Origin: Companilactobacillus alimentarius DSM 20249
GTDB taxonomy: Bacteria > Bacillota > Bacilli > Lactobacillales > Lactobacillaceae
Direction: 5' to 3'
Assembly (NCBI RefSeq): GCF_002849895.1
Contig: NZ_CP018868.1
Span: 4,059 to 68,058, forward strand
Length of the DNA stretch: 64,000 bases
Positions 7,971 to 17,145 of this stretch are shown here, piece by piece. The notes below the pieces were generated by a model that saw nothing but the letters and a program-made list of their open reading frames with translations, was not told where the DNA came from and made no database searches. Both the position numbers and the translations under genes were made by a program. The stretch's first letter is position 1, and the number at the start of each line of letters is the position of its first letter.

Positions 7971-8132
7971 TCAAATTCCTTTCATTGTGAAGCTGTAGAG
8001 GGTAGAACATCTAAAGGTATGGATGGTGTCTTTTTGATGTTCTAAAATAGTTTTATTAATAAATGGTATACAAAAATAGAGTTGATGGCAAAATGCCTAT
8101 CAACTCTATTTATCGTACAGCCGTTTTTTTGT

Positions 8133-9484
8133 GAGAGCGTAAAATATCTTGTGTAAATGCATAAAAGATTTCTGAATTGTATAGAAATAGGGAATGCCTT
8201 CCCTTATGATATTTAGTAACCACAGAAAACATCACAGGAGGCATTCCCCATGAATGAACTTACCACAGAAATTATCGCTGCACTAGCCCAAAAGCAAGAT
8301 TTGGACGAAGTTTTTCGTCACCACCTCGAAATTGCGATTAACCAGCTGCTTCAAACCGAATTGGCAGAGTTTTTGGGTTACGAACGCTACTCATACGCTG
8401 GGATTAACACTGGTAATAACCGCAACGGCAGTTATGAGCGCTCGTTTGATACGAAGTACGGCCAACTTAACTTAACCATTCCTCGAGATCGCAATGGCCG
8501 GTTTGAAAATCATACCTTGCCAGCCTACGGTCGGCACAGTGATAATTTAGAAACAACGGTCATTCAGTTGTATACCAAGGAAATTACCACTGCTGAAATT
8601 GCCGAACTCATTGAGAAAATGTACGGTGCTCACTACTCCAAAGCCACGGTTTCCAACATGACTAAAGCCGTCAATGAACAGGTTCAAGCTTTCCAGCAAC
8701 GTCGACTGGCTTCACAATATGTGGCCATCTTCTTAGATGCCACTTACTTGCAGTTAAAGCGGGATACCGTTCAAAAAGAAGCCGTTCATATTGCGATTGG
8801 CATTCGTCCAGATGGTACGAAAGAAGTGCTGAACTACCAAGTGGCGCCAACGGAATCGACTGGAATCTGGACTGAACTGCTGGGAACCTTGATCAAGCAG
8901 GGCGTTAAAGATGTGCTGTTGTTTGTGGCCGATGGGTTAGTTGGTTTGGATGAAGGCTTGAATCGGCATTTCCCTAAAGCCAAACGACAACGTTGCCTGG
9001 TTCATGTTGGGCGGAATCTGATGAACAAAGTTCGCGTAAAAGACCGCAAGGCCGTGATCAGTGACTTTAAACAAGTTCATCGGGCCGCCAACCGTGAAGC
9101 AGCCGAACTGAAACTGAATGAGTTCGCCAACAACTGGCATCAGACCTATCCCAAATTAATCAAAGATCTGCTTAAAATGCCGAATTTACTCACTTTCATG
9201 GACTTTCCACCAGCTATCCGGCAATCACTATACTCCACTAACCTGATTGAGAACTTTAATAAGCATCTCAAGCGCACCACCCACCACAAAGAACAATTTC
9301 CAACGGAAGATTCACTGGATCGCTTCCTGGTTTCTCAGTTTAATGTTTATAACGAGAAGTCTCTGAAGCGGATCCACCGAGGGTTCAAAGGACTCCAGGA
9401 CATCTTGGAAGCATCATTTATTTAAGTTAGATACATATTATATGTACGAAGGCATTTCATTTACACAAGATTCTTGACGCTACC
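8133..9484. mobile_element. IS256-family insertion sequence
   Basis: 27-base imperfect inverted ends: the left starts GAGAGCGTAAAATATCTTG (8133), and the right, read inverted from 9484, starts GGTAGCGTCAAGAATCTTG; both end in TGTGTAAATG. No matching 8-9 base target duplication flanks it (ISL3 sequence left, hsdR sequence right), so one side was probably lost by an IS-mediated deletion. Confidence 0.88.
8250..9425 (+). CDS. IS256-family (mutator-type) transposase
   Basis: A 391-aa protein of normal length. It has the family signature NRNGSYERSFDTKYGQL near residues 56-72, the DDE residues in YVAIFLDATYLQLKRD (about 156) and LFVADGLVGLDEGL (about 225), and the final acidic residue in STNLIENFNKHLKR (about 332). 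GGAGG lies nine bases before the ATG. It appears intact in both copies of the window. Confidence 0.95.
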   Translation: MNELTTEIIAALAQKQDLDEVFRHHLEIAINQLLQTELAEFLGYERYSYAGINTGNNRNGSYERSFDTKYGQLNLTIPRDRNGRFENHTLPAYGRHSDNLETTVIQLYTKEITTAEIAELIEKMYGAHYSKATVSNMTKAVNEQVQAFQQRRLASQYVAIFLDATYLQLKRDTVQKEAVHIAIGIRPDGTKEVLNYQVAPTESTGIWTELLGTLIKQGVKDVLLFVADGLVGLDEGLNRHFPKAKRQRCLVHVGRNLMNKVRVKDRKAVISDFKQVHRAANREAAELKLNEFANNWHQTYPKLIKDLLKMPNLLTFMDFPPAIRQSLYSTNLIENFNKHLKRTTHHKEQFPTEDSLDRFLVSQFNVYNEKSLKRIHRGFKGLQDILEASFI

Positions 9485-11213
9485 TTTCAATGGAACTGGT
9501 GGTCAAAATCGCATTGTAGTTGCCATGCCCCAAGCTGGTTTTACGCGGGCCTTTTTGTAAAATATATTGAACAACTTGGTTAATATGTTCATCGGTCTCA
9601 AAGTCAGCCGGAGTTAAATACGTTTCTTCCAAGTCCTTGACTGACATCGCTTGAATCTTGGCTTGAATTTTTGCTTCATCAGCTGTACTCAGCAGGCGGC
9701 CTTGCTTATCGCGACGTGCTTTGACGCGCTGGGTTTCTTTCTCGAGGGCCCGGGTTATTAACGTATCTTTGCCAATTGTTGTTACATGTTCGACGTTAAA
9801 CGGTAACACGGCTTGGTCCTCTAAGGCATCTCGCAAGTTATAAACGTGACAGACTTTACCAAATAGCTCCTCAGTCGTGACCGCTAGATCACCCTTGAGC
9901 TGTTTCTTATTTTCATTAAAGATGGGGGTGCCGGTGTAACCATACCAATTACTATTGACAAACGCTGCCCGAATTTCCTTTTGCATCTTACCAAATTGCG
10001 ACCGGTGGGCTTCATCAACAAAGAAGATCACCCGTTGCTTTAAAGTCTTACTAAAGCGGGATTGCTTACCGGTTGCCAGCTGGGCTTGCGTTTTTTTGAC
10101 CGCCCGATGGAGCTTTTGAATCGAGGTGACCAAGACCTTACCGTCATTTTGTTGCAACTTACGCATTAAATCACCGGTATTTTGGGCTTCGTTAATGGCA
10201 ATATCGTCATTGGCAGCATAGGCACTAAAGTTGCTAGTTGTCTGTTCATCTAAATCCCGCCGGTCAACTAAAAAGATGACCTTATCGACACCAGGATCTT
10301 GCGCAGCTAATTTAGCGGTTTTATATGAGGTGAGTGTTTTACCAGAACCCGTGGTATGCCAAACAAAGCCATCTTGATGGTCATGAATTCGGTGCATCAC
10401 GGCTTCAATCGCATAAATCTGATAAGGCCGTAAGAGAATTAAGCTCTGACGTTCTTGGTCGATGACCGTATATTCACTGACCATTTTGTGGGCCATGGGA
10501 ATATTAAGGACTTGGCGCGTAAACGCTAAGCCGTTTTCCACGGGGTGATTATCCCGCGTTCGCCAATTGAACAAAAAGGCTTTATTGAAATGATCCGGTT
10601 CGGCATTCGCAAAATACGCCGTACTATCCGGCGTCATAATCACAAACATTTGCAACAGCGAGTAAATTCCCGTATATTTACCTTCCTGTGCGTATTTTTC
10701 AATTTGATTAAAAGCCTGGTTAAGTTCGACCGTGGCTTTTTTTAGTTCCAATTGAATTAAGGGTAACCCATTAATTAATAAGGTTACGTCAAAACGGCGA
10801 TCAGGATCGACATCTTGAGTACCAGCTAACCGTGGTCGCACTGCTTGCCGTACCACTTCATAACTAGATTTACCGCCAGCAACGTCCGCTTTCCAAAACA
10901 ACTCGAGCGTCACCGTGCCCAGCTTAGCATCATCACGTTCAACTTCAACTTTGCCAATGCCATTTTCGGCGGCTAGTAACTTAGCTGCTTCGTAAGGTGT
11001 CCGGACCTCAATCGCCCGTTTAACCTGATTAAATTCGGTATCAGTTAAAGGGTGTCCCTGCAATTTAGCATAATTATTGTTATTTAATTTATCACGAAAA
11101 TTAGCCCATAATTGATCCGGCGTCGCACCATACAGGTCTTTGCGTTCCACCCATTGATTGCTTCCAGTCGTTAAGGTTTTAACAACTTCTTTTTCAAATG
11201 ACAGTTCCAACAT
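9480..11213 (-). pseudogene. hsdR: Truncated second hsdR (type I restriction subunit)
   Basis: 577 codons that match the first 576 residues of the complete HsdR at 23791-26958 with only a few substitutions (for example Pro/Leu, Val/Ile, Thr/Ala, Leu/Arg). It then runs into the IS256 right end at 9484/9485, which supplies the last residue and the stop. It keeps the nuclease domain with the LELKK motif and the Walker A (GSGKT) and DEAH motifs but lacks the second half of the motor and the HsdM-contact region, so it cannot be a working restriction subunit. The bases upstream differ from those before the complete gene, with a TATAAT near 11261 (minus). No hsdM or hsdS accompanies it. Confidence 0.9.
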
Positions 11214-11356
11214 AAAAACATTCCTTCCCCCACCTTTAAATTACTCACTAGTTTATTATACGCGAACAGATTAGCGTTTAGGCTTCATAATTTAATATAG
11301 CTAGGATACAAATAAAGCCAAATAGACAAGCATCAAAAAAACGGAAGGTTAATTAT

Positions 11357-12217
11357 TAAGAAGCTGTCCAAGATCTATGATTTTTGATATACTTCTATGT
11401 AAAAAGCGAGTTTAAGCTATGAAAAATTATCCCAGCAATACTACTCGGCAACAATTTGAATTAATTCGACCAGCTTTAGAAAATTTTCGTAAGCGAACTA
11501 AGCCTCGAAAATATGACCTCTACGAGGTCTTCTGTGCGGTCCTATATGTCTTGAAAACCGGTTGCCAATGGCGTCAAGTCCCCGGTGATTTCCCAGAATG
11601 GCGGTCAGTTTACAACTATTACAAAATTTGGTCAACTAAAGCTGAGCCTACGGCTGATTCTTTATTGGAACAAGTTTTAAAAAAATTGTCATTGCTCGGC
11701 GAACTTACCAAGGACGTTCAGCTTTAACTTCCTTTATTATCGTTGACGCTCAGAGCGTCAAAAACACCGCTACTGCTGAAAACAAAGGTTACGACGCTGG
11801 TAAGAAAATCTCGGGGATTAAGCGCCATCTGGCAGTTGATATCAATGGCTTTCCGCAGGCCATTCACATGACGCGAGCGAACGTCTCTGATCGAGACGGG
11901 GCCAGTGCAATGATCGCTTTACATGCCATGCATTTACGCCAGGTTCAAAATGTCTTAGTTGATGGTGGTTATTCAGGCGTTAATTTTCAGCTCGATGTAG
12001 CCAGTAATTTAAACGCAACCGTGCAGGTTGCGAAGCGCAATGAGTTGCATCGATTCGAAGTCATGCCCCAACGTTGGGTAGTCGAACGATCTTTTAGTTG
12101 GCTAGAGAATTGTCGGCGACTTTGGAAAAATTGTGAGCGTCAATTAACCACCAGTCTGCAAATGGTCGTTTTAGCGTTTTTAGCACTATTACTTAAGAGA
12201 TTTTAGACAGCTTCTTA
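11357..12217. mobile_element. IS5-family element (IS427 group)
   Basis: Inverted ends TAAGAAGCTGTC at 11357 and, inverted, at 12217. The element is 861 bases and flanked by TA, consistent with the 2-4 base target duplication of this group. It interrupted the gene whose 5' part remains at 12218-12552 and lies upstream of the truncated hsdR. Confidence 0.88.
11419..12206 (+). CDS. IS5-family transposase made by -1 frameshifting
   Basis: Two frames form one transposase. The first (11419-11727, 102 aa) has the N-terminal helix-turn-helix (CQWRQVPGDFPEWRSVYNYY). At the run of seven A near 11679-11685 (TTAAAAAAATTG) a -1 slip gives KIVIARRTYQGRSALTSF, then IIVDAQSVKNT with the first catalytic Asp, and continues through VDGGYSG to the C-terminal RWVVERSFSWLENCRRL. 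A slip at A6-A7 is the usual expression mode of IS427-group elements, so I treat it as functional. Both window copies have the same A-run, so it is unlikely to be a read error. Confidence 0.85.
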
Positions 12218-12552
12218 GAAATTGCTTTTAGTTTAAAACTTTCGTTGATAAAGAAATTGCAAATTGAATCTGGTTTTGTTGAGACGCGTTTACCAGTCTG
12301 GCGTTTGATCCCAGCAAGTAAATAGAACTTCTGGTGATGTCTGACTACTTTGCCAACATAGACGATTCGAGTTTGCTTTGCCTCGCGTTTTGTTAATGCT
12401 TTATCTGCGATATTGATTAGCTTGGTTTGAGTTTGGGGTGCTAATTGTTGGTTAGACTGAGTGTCGGAATTTGTTTTACTTGCGAGTACAGTTAGGGTAC
12501 CTGCGATGATTAACAGGGCAATTGCCCAGATTGAAAATATCAGCTTTTTCAT
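12193..12552 (-). pseudogene. Secreted or membrane-anchored protein cut by IS5
   Basis: 119 codons. Residues 2-24 form a signal/anchor helix after MKKL; the rest is basic with no domain I recognise. The native sequence ends at the IS5 edge (12217), and the last seven or eight residues come from the IS, so the original protein was longer. Its promoter region is also disrupted: the second ISL3 begins at 12563, ten bases before its ATG, and supplies the GGAGAG used as ribosome site. Probably not functional. Confidence 0.65.
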
Positions 12553-12730
12553 TATTGACTCTCCAAAAAATAATAGACCCTTAGTTTATTATTTTGGGTC
12601 TAAACTTTCTGGTATTGGTGAAAGCCAATGCCAGTTTTTTATTGTCTTCTTTTGGGCATACAAAAAGGACCTCACAGTCCAATGTTATGATTTAAGCAAC
12701 CAAACCAAATCGTACAAAGGAGATACTGTG

Positions 12731-13981
12731 ATGCCCCAATTAAATTCTATCTTAAATCTTCTAAATATAACAGACACAAATATCGATATCTTAAATTCAA
12801 ATGACAAAGTGATATTCCGTGGCAGTCAAAAGCTCCATATCAAGGTCATCGAAGGAAGATTATCGTATCGCTTGAAGAAATGTCCTAATTGCGGGTTCGA
12901 TTGCTTGATCAAGAACGGAGCTAGAGAAACCAATGTCCGCTTAGGCAGCCTCAACGGTTCCGAATATCATTTGAAACTCTGGAAGCAGCGCTATTTGTGT
13001 AGATCATGTAAAACGACTTGTGGAGCACATACTAACCTGGTAGAAAAGAATCAATCAATGTCTCGTCAAATAGATCAACTGATCATACTTTTGGCAAAAC
13101 AATCCTTTACCTTCAAATCCATCGCTATGATGCTGGGGATATCTGCTAGCACAGTCGCCAGAAAGATATATGGCAGACTTCAATTACCTAAAAGAGCACG
13201 TTTACTACCAAAGAATATCTGCATCGATGAGTTCAGGTCTGCCAATCATTTGTTTTCTTTTATAGCTTGCGATGCAGACTCTCACCAAATGATCACCCTT
13301 TTGCCCAATCGTCTTTCGATGAAGATAATCGAACACTTTAAAAGAGAGTATTCATTATCTGAGAGACAACAAGTCGAATCAGTCTCGATAGACCTGAATG
13401 CCAATTATCAAGGTGTCATAAGAAGATTATTCCCAAACGCAAAGATAATCGTTGATAGATTCCATATCGTTCAACTGGTCGGAAGAGCGCTGGATAAAGC
13501 ACGTTTGTCTGTACTGAATAGTCTCAGTGACAAAAAGTCTCGTGAATACAAAGCTCTTAAAAGCCAATGGCGGATGTTCCACTTATTTGATGATGAATTG
13601 GATCAAGCCAACATTAGATATATCTTTGGTATCAACGAGTATATGACTCAACAGAATCTTGTAGACATTGGTCTTGATGCCGATCCAGTATTCAAAGATG
13701 TATACCAGACTTACCAGAACGTTCTACGTTCAATAAAATCTAAGGACCCTGAATTGCTTAAGCAAACATTGCAAGAATATAAAAACAATGGGAGCTCAAT
13801 GGATACTGCTATAACCACTTTTAAGAACAACTACAAATATCTAGTCAACAGCTGCGAATTGCCATATTCCAATGGTCCTCTTGAAGGATTGATTGGAAAG
13901 ATCAAAAAGCTTAAACATAACTGCTATGGGTTCCGGAATCTCCATAACTTCTTTGTGAGGATCAGACTTATCATCGCATAA
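12731..13981 (+). CDS. ISL3-family transposase (second type)
   Basis: A 416-aa protein starting at the ATG with AAAGGAG eight bases upstream; an open frame extends 90 codons further up but has no ribosome site and crosses the IS end. It has the N-terminal zinc finger (CPNCGF, CRSCKT), a helix-turn-helix (SIAMMLGISASTVAR), and DDE segments with DRFHIVQLVGRAL and the C-terminal YSNGPLEGLIGKIKKLK. It is clearly the same family as 6696-7970 but only distantly similar, so the plasmid took up two separate ISL3 elements. Confidence 0.92.
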   Translation: MPQLNSILNLLNITDTNIDILNSNDKVIFRGSQKLHIKVIEGRLSYRLKKCPNCGFDCLIKNGARETNVRLGSLNGSEYHLKLWKQRYLCRSCKTTCGAHTNLVEKNQSMSRQIDQLIILLAKQSFTFKSIAMMLGISASTVARKIYGRLQLPKRARLLPKNICIDEFRSANHLFSFIACDADSHQMITLLPNRLSMKIIEHFKREYSLSERQQVESVSIDLNANYQGVIRRLFPNAKIIVDRFHIVQLVGRALDKARLSVLNSLSDKKSREYKALKSQWRMFHLFDDELDQANIRYIFGINEYMTQQNLVDIGLDADPVFKDVYQTYQNVLRSIKSKDPELLKQTLQEYKNNGSSMDTAITTFKNNYKYLVNSCELPYSNGPLEGLIGKIKKLKHNCYGFRNLHNFFVRIRLIIA

Positions 13982-13985
13982 AAAA

Positions 13986-14007
13986 ACCACACCATAAATG
14001 GTGTGGT
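13986..14007. terminator. Hairpin at the ISL3 transposase end
   Basis: ACCACACCAT (13986-13995), two bases, ATGGTGTGGT (13998-14007): a perfect 10-bp stem directly after the transposase stop. There is an A-run on its left side and no T-run on the right, so it would work best for transcripts arriving on the minus strand. Confidence 0.6.
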
Positions 14008-14081
14008 AAATGCTCTAAAAAGTCTCACCAATACGATTTGACTTAGAGCCATTATTTTTTGGTGGTTTTCGCAAGTCATCA

Positions 14082-14127
14082 AAAAGCTCACAGAACAGCC
14101 CCGTTTAGGCGTGCTCTGTGAGCTTTT
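14082..14127 (-). terminator. Terminator of the release-factor-like gene
   Basis: AAAAGCTCACAGA (14082-14094) pairs with TCTGTGAGCTTTT (14115-14127). Read on the minus strand the stem ends in a T-run, four bases after the gene's stop. Confidence 0.8.
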
Positions 14128-14130
14128 CGA

Positions 14131-15189
14131 TTAATAAGTTGTTGCTTCCAATAAGGCTGGTGATTGTGGTTCTTCTTGTTTAAGAACAACCACCTGACTG
14201 TTAATCTTTAAGGCACGAGAGATAATTCGGTTGATGTCATTGTATAGGTGGTCATCGACGCTATTGGATAGGTTACCAACGTTAACAATCAGCTTGTTTA
14301 GTTGGTTTGTATCAATTGCTTGGTCAATTTCAGCTGTGTCAGTTAATACCCGCTTGTTATTAATGGCAGCAACATCGTCAGTGATTGTTTCAACCTCTTG
14401 TTCACTGATTTCGTTGCTAGTGGTCTTTTCAATTTGGGCATTTGTTAAGTCCGTTGGGGATTTGCTAATTTGAATTTCAGATAGAGACAGCTTTTCTGAA
14501 ATTCGTTTGAATAATGCCAGATTTTTAGGTAATCCCATTAAGACGATTGGAACAGTTAAGTCAATAGTTTCAACCAGATACTTATTGATTTCGCGGTAGT
14601 AACGCTCTAAATCAATCTGTTTTTCCTTGCTTGTTTCATTGTGGCCATGGAAAGTTGTTGAACCACCTTGACCAGTAAAGTTAAGTTCACCACCACGTTT
14701 TTCTGATCCTAATGTTTCCACTAGGTCGGTTGGGGCGTCTGCATCTAATTTCACGGGTGCAACTGTTTTATCAACAATTTTGAATAGTCTGAATGATGTT
14801 CCCTCTAACGCTAACAAGTAATACATCTTGTTTGGTTGCTCACGTAAAATAGATAGTAAGTCGGGAGATTTGCTAATTGTTAACTTTACTTCGTCAACAG
14901 TTGTCCGTGGTAAAACGAACAACTCTAAAGTATTACCTTGAATGAATAACGTTATCCCTTGGTATGGTAGGTTCTGATCAATCAAGTTGTCTACCTGACG
15001 TTCAAGCTCTTTATAGTTTAATTCAGGGTGTTCCATAGAATATTTTTTAATTTCTGTAAGCGCACTCTTTAAGTGCAGACGCTCATCTTGTTGGTATTTT
15101 AATTTATTTAAATTAATACTCAAGGTGAGTACATCTTCATTCGGAGTCAGTGTCTTCAGCAAATTTTTCAGTGTAATTAGTTTTGTCAT
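14131..15189 (-). CDS. baeRF-type protein (bacterial relative of archaeo-eukaryotic release factor eRF1)
   Basis: A 352-aa cytoplasmic protein. The middle and C-terminal parts carry features I associate with the baeRF families: YYLLALEGTSFRLFKI (about 123-138), a glycine-rich stretch ending GGSTTFHGHNE (about 175-186), then LERYYREINKYLVE and PIVLMGLPKNLALFKRI, as in the eRF1 domain 2-3 core. The GGQ-like loop cannot be assigned with certainty. Such proteins are thought to act on ribosomes during stress or conflict; that role is known only by prediction. AAAGGGAG precedes the ATG by eight bases, TATAAT at 15227-15222 (minus) is a likely -10, and a terminator follows. Stands alone between IS elements. 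The copy at 62991 onward has small indels. Confidence 0.7.
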   Translation of the reverse strand: MTKLITLKNLLKTLTPNEDVLTLSINLNKLKYQQDERLHLKSALTEIKKYSMEHPELNYKELERQVDNLIDQNLPYQGITLFIQGNTLELFVLPRTTVDEVKLTISKSPDLLSILREQPNKMYYLLALEGTSFRLFKIVDKTVAPVKLDADAPTDLVETLGSEKRGGELNFTGQGGSTTFHGHNETSKEKQIDLERYYREINKYLVETIDLTVPIVLMGLPKNLALFKRISEKLSLSEIQISKSPTDLTNAQIEKTTSNEISEQEVETITDDVAAINNKRVLTDTAEIDQAIDTNQLNKLIVNVGNLSNSVDDHLYNDINRIISRALKINSQVVVLKQEEPQSPALLEATTY

Positions 15190-15285
15190 TTATGTCACGC
15201 TCCCTTTGTTTGTATAACTTTATTATAACAAAAAAGTGAGTAGGGAGGGTCAAATGAGTCTGATGCCTACCGTAGCAACTTTCCA

Positions 15286-15615
15286 TTAAGCACCTTGATT
15301 TGATTCGAAACGTTTATTTAGCTTCCGCTCGCTATATTCCATTAAGGATGTGGGGTCAATGTCGTATTGACTACAAATTATCAGTACTTGGTCAATGACG
15401 TCTGCAAGTTCTTCGTTTAAGTTATCAAACTTTTCATAGGTTGATAGCTTGCGCTCACCTGGATGATCGCGACCGAATTCAATTGAACGGATTGCTCTTG
15501 ACAGTTCACCAACCTCTTCGGTCAAATAATTTAGCCTAACTGGAGGAGTGTACTTATACCAATCTCGTTGTTTGTAAAAGTCTACTAACCAATTTTCATG
15601 ATCTTTTAAATTCAT
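15286..15615 (-). CDS. MazG-like nucleotide pyrophosphohydrolase
   Basis: A 109-aa protein of the all-alpha NTP pyrophosphatase superfamily. The metal-binding pattern is clear: LTEEVGELSRAI (EExxE) near 32-43 and NEELADVIDQVL (ExxD) near 70-81. Members hydrolyse (d)NTPs and are linked to nucleotide clean-up or (p)ppGpp balance; the substrate here is unknown. I chose ATG at 15615, with GGAGGAAT eight bases upstream, over a TTG two codons earlier. The IS3 element starts 70 bases upstream, so its promoter lies close to the IS edge. Confidence 0.85.
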   Translation of the reverse strand: MNLKDHENWLVDFYKQRDWYKYTPPVRLNYLTEEVGELSRAIRSIEFGRDHPGERKLSTYEKFDNLNEELADVIDQVLIICSQYDIDPTSLMEYSERKLNKRFESNQGA

Positions 15616-15684
15616 CCACAATTCCTCCGTGATATTATTATCGTAGTGCTTTTAATTATATGATTGTGGATTGAAGTCAATATT

Positions 15685-16999
15685 TGAGACAGATTTTAAG
15701 AGACATTCAGAACCGCGTTTACCTTCCACAGCTCAAATAAATCATTAATCGCGATTAATAACTTATTTGAACCCTGGAAAGCATTAAATCAGGCGGCCAT
15801 TTGGCTCGTAAGTGTTGCAATTTCAACTTGTAAGGGGGTCTGGTAGCCCAGTGAACTATGAATTCTCTTCCTATTTTAGAAAGCATGCACATATTCAAAA
15901 AGGACGGCAGCGGCAGTTTCATAATCTTCAAAGACCGGCACTGGATAAACACATTCCTTTTTGAGGGAAGCGTGAAAGGATTCCATTGGCGCATTATCAT
16001 ACGGACAACCCTTACGGCTGTATGAGTGGCGGATATGTAGTTCAGTTAAACGTTGATTGTAATCATCGCTGGTATACTGTGATCCTAAATCCGTATGGAT
16101 AATCAGGTCCCCAGTAATGGTTCGATTTTTAACCGCGCTTTCAAGGGTCTTTAAGACTAAATCAGTAGCCATCTTTTTTGAGAACGAATAGCCGATAATC
16201 CGTCGTGAGTGCAGGTCCATGATGGTTGATAAGTAACACCAGCCATTACGCTTCGTTTGAATATAGGTCATATCAGCGGTCCATTTTTGATTTAAACAAG
16301 TGGTTGAGAAATCCTGCTTAAGCAAGTTGGGACGCTGTTCAACCTTGGTTTTGGAAGCCGAAGCCGCTTTCCACTTATTGACGGTAACGGAGTGGATATC
16401 CAGTTCCTTCATGAGCCGGGAAATCCGTCGTGGACTGCACCAAAGCTGCAGTGGTTGAAGTTCCAGATTCAATTCATGGTGGATCTTCATAACACCGTAT
16501 CGCTGCTTAAATTCCGCAAAGATCCGCAGAATCCGTTGTTTCAAGTCTGCATCTTCGGCCCGGCGTTTTGAAGGTTTGGGGGATCGATAACGATAATACT
16601 GAGCTCTGGAAACACCGAGGATTCGGCACATCTTGGTTACCTGGTGGTGATGGCTTTCTTGGTGAATGTAATCAAAGATATTGGTTACTTCTGCGCAAGG
16701 AAGCCCAGGGCTTTTTTTAGGATTTCGTTCTCCTCAGACAGGGAAGCCAGCCGCTTTTCCATCGCTTTAATTTCGTCTGGCGATTTACCGGATTGAGTTT
16801 TGGCTTGGCCCTGGATCCACTTATGAACTGTTGAATAGCCAATGCCATATTCTCTGGCCAGTTGGGCAGCTGATTCGCCTTGCTTATATAGTTTGATGAT
16901 GTTTTGTTTGAATTCTTTGTCGTAACGAGTTGGCATGTAAAAATTCCTTCCTTTTGAGAGACGATTTATTCATTATACCCTCTCTTAAAAGTTGTCTCA
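15685..16999. mobile_element. IS3-family element with damaged orfB
   Basis: Inverted ends TGAGACAGATTTTAAGAGA (15685) and, inverted from 16999, TGAGACAACTTTTAAGAGA. No 3-5 base target duplication was found, so the flanks may have recombined. Confidence 0.85.
15789..16936 (-). pseudogene. IS3-family OrfA-OrfB transposase with a nonsense mutation
   Basis: OrfA (16936-16685, 83 aa) has the helix-turn-helix LAREYGIGYSTVHKWIQG and a leucine-zipper tail. A seven-A run (CTAAAAAAAGCC) near its end allows the usual -1 frameshift into OrfB, whose frame is open through VTNIFDYIHQESH to MCRILGVSRAQYYRY and the DDE core (WTADMTYIQ, HTDLGSQYTS). An in-frame TAA at 15878-15876 replaces the expected Tyr codon after FEYVHAF. 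Without it the frame would run on through NRKRIHSSLGYQTPLQ to the TGA at 15789. The last 28 residues, including the conserved KxxIHSSL region, are therefore lost and the enzyme is probably inactive. Confidence 0.88.
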
Positions 17000-17008
17000 G
17001 GAATCAGC

Positions 17009-17128
17009 TTACATCCAACCGAAAATATCAATCTTTTTTGTTGCGAAAAGTGTACCACCCAATAAGACACCGCTCACAATGAGGGTACTAGCGATCATAA
17101 ATTTAAAAACAGCTTTTAATGCATCCAT
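17009..17128 (-). CDS. 39-aa membrane peptide beside the GlsB-type gene
   Basis: Too short for most gene finders. It starts at 17128 with AGGTGAG before the ATG, begins MDALKAVFKFMIASTLI, has one strongly hydrophobic span (about residues 8-28) and ends IDIFGWM. It starts 18 bases after the GlsB-type gene and shares its direction, so the two are probably one transcript. No known family recognised. The IS3 end lies nine bases beyond its stop, so a longer stress operon may have been cut here. Confidence 0.65.
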   Translation of the reverse strand: MDALKAVFKFMIASTLIVSGVLLGGTLFATKKIDIFGWM

Positions 17129-17145
17129 AGTTACTCACCTGCTTT

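Larger units (their letters stand above)
6626..8122. mobile_element. ISL3-family insertion sequence
   Basis: Imperfect inverted ends are visible: the left begins GGCTGTTCGTCAAATCAAG (6626), and the right, read inverted from 8122, begins GGCTGTACGATAAATAGAG. One transposase gene fills the element. It landed in an IS3 remnant on the left and abuts an IS256-type element on the right. I could not identify a clean 8-base target duplication because both flanks are T-rich. Confidence 0.85.
12563..14062. mobile_element. Second ISL3-family element, different from the first
   Basis: The ends CCAAAAAATAATAGACCC (12563) and, inverted from 14062, CCAAAAAATAATGGCTCT pair imperfectly. It holds one transposase gene and a hairpin after it. 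It sits between the IS5-truncated gene and the release-factor-like gene. Confidence 0.75.
1..15143. repeat. Copy 1 of a 15.1-kb terminal redundancy
   Basis: This stretch recurs at 48859-64000 with the same genes in the same order and orientation. The offset is 48858 up to about base 1971, 48859 up to the truncated hsdR, and 48860 after it; a few small indels near the end bring base 64000 level with base 15143. The sequence runs from the zeta toxin gene straight into the redundancy without a join. I infer a circular plasmid of about 48,859 bp whose contig runs past its own start. A real tandem duplication would look the same in sequence alone, but differences limited to 1-2 base indels favour an assembly overlap. 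Confidence 0.9.

Noticed and set aside
8124..8132. Target duplication around ISL3 and IS256
   Set aside because: Flanking T-runs give loose matches only, so no duplication can be claimed.
11419..12206. Two separate IS5 genes or a broken transposase
   Set aside because: The seven-A slip site and an exact family match after a -1 shift show one protein made by programmed frameshifting.
12461..12730. N-terminal extension of the second ISL3 transposase
   Set aside because: No ribosome site, crosses the IS end and overlaps the 119-codon gene. ATG 12731 has a clear site and gives the family length.
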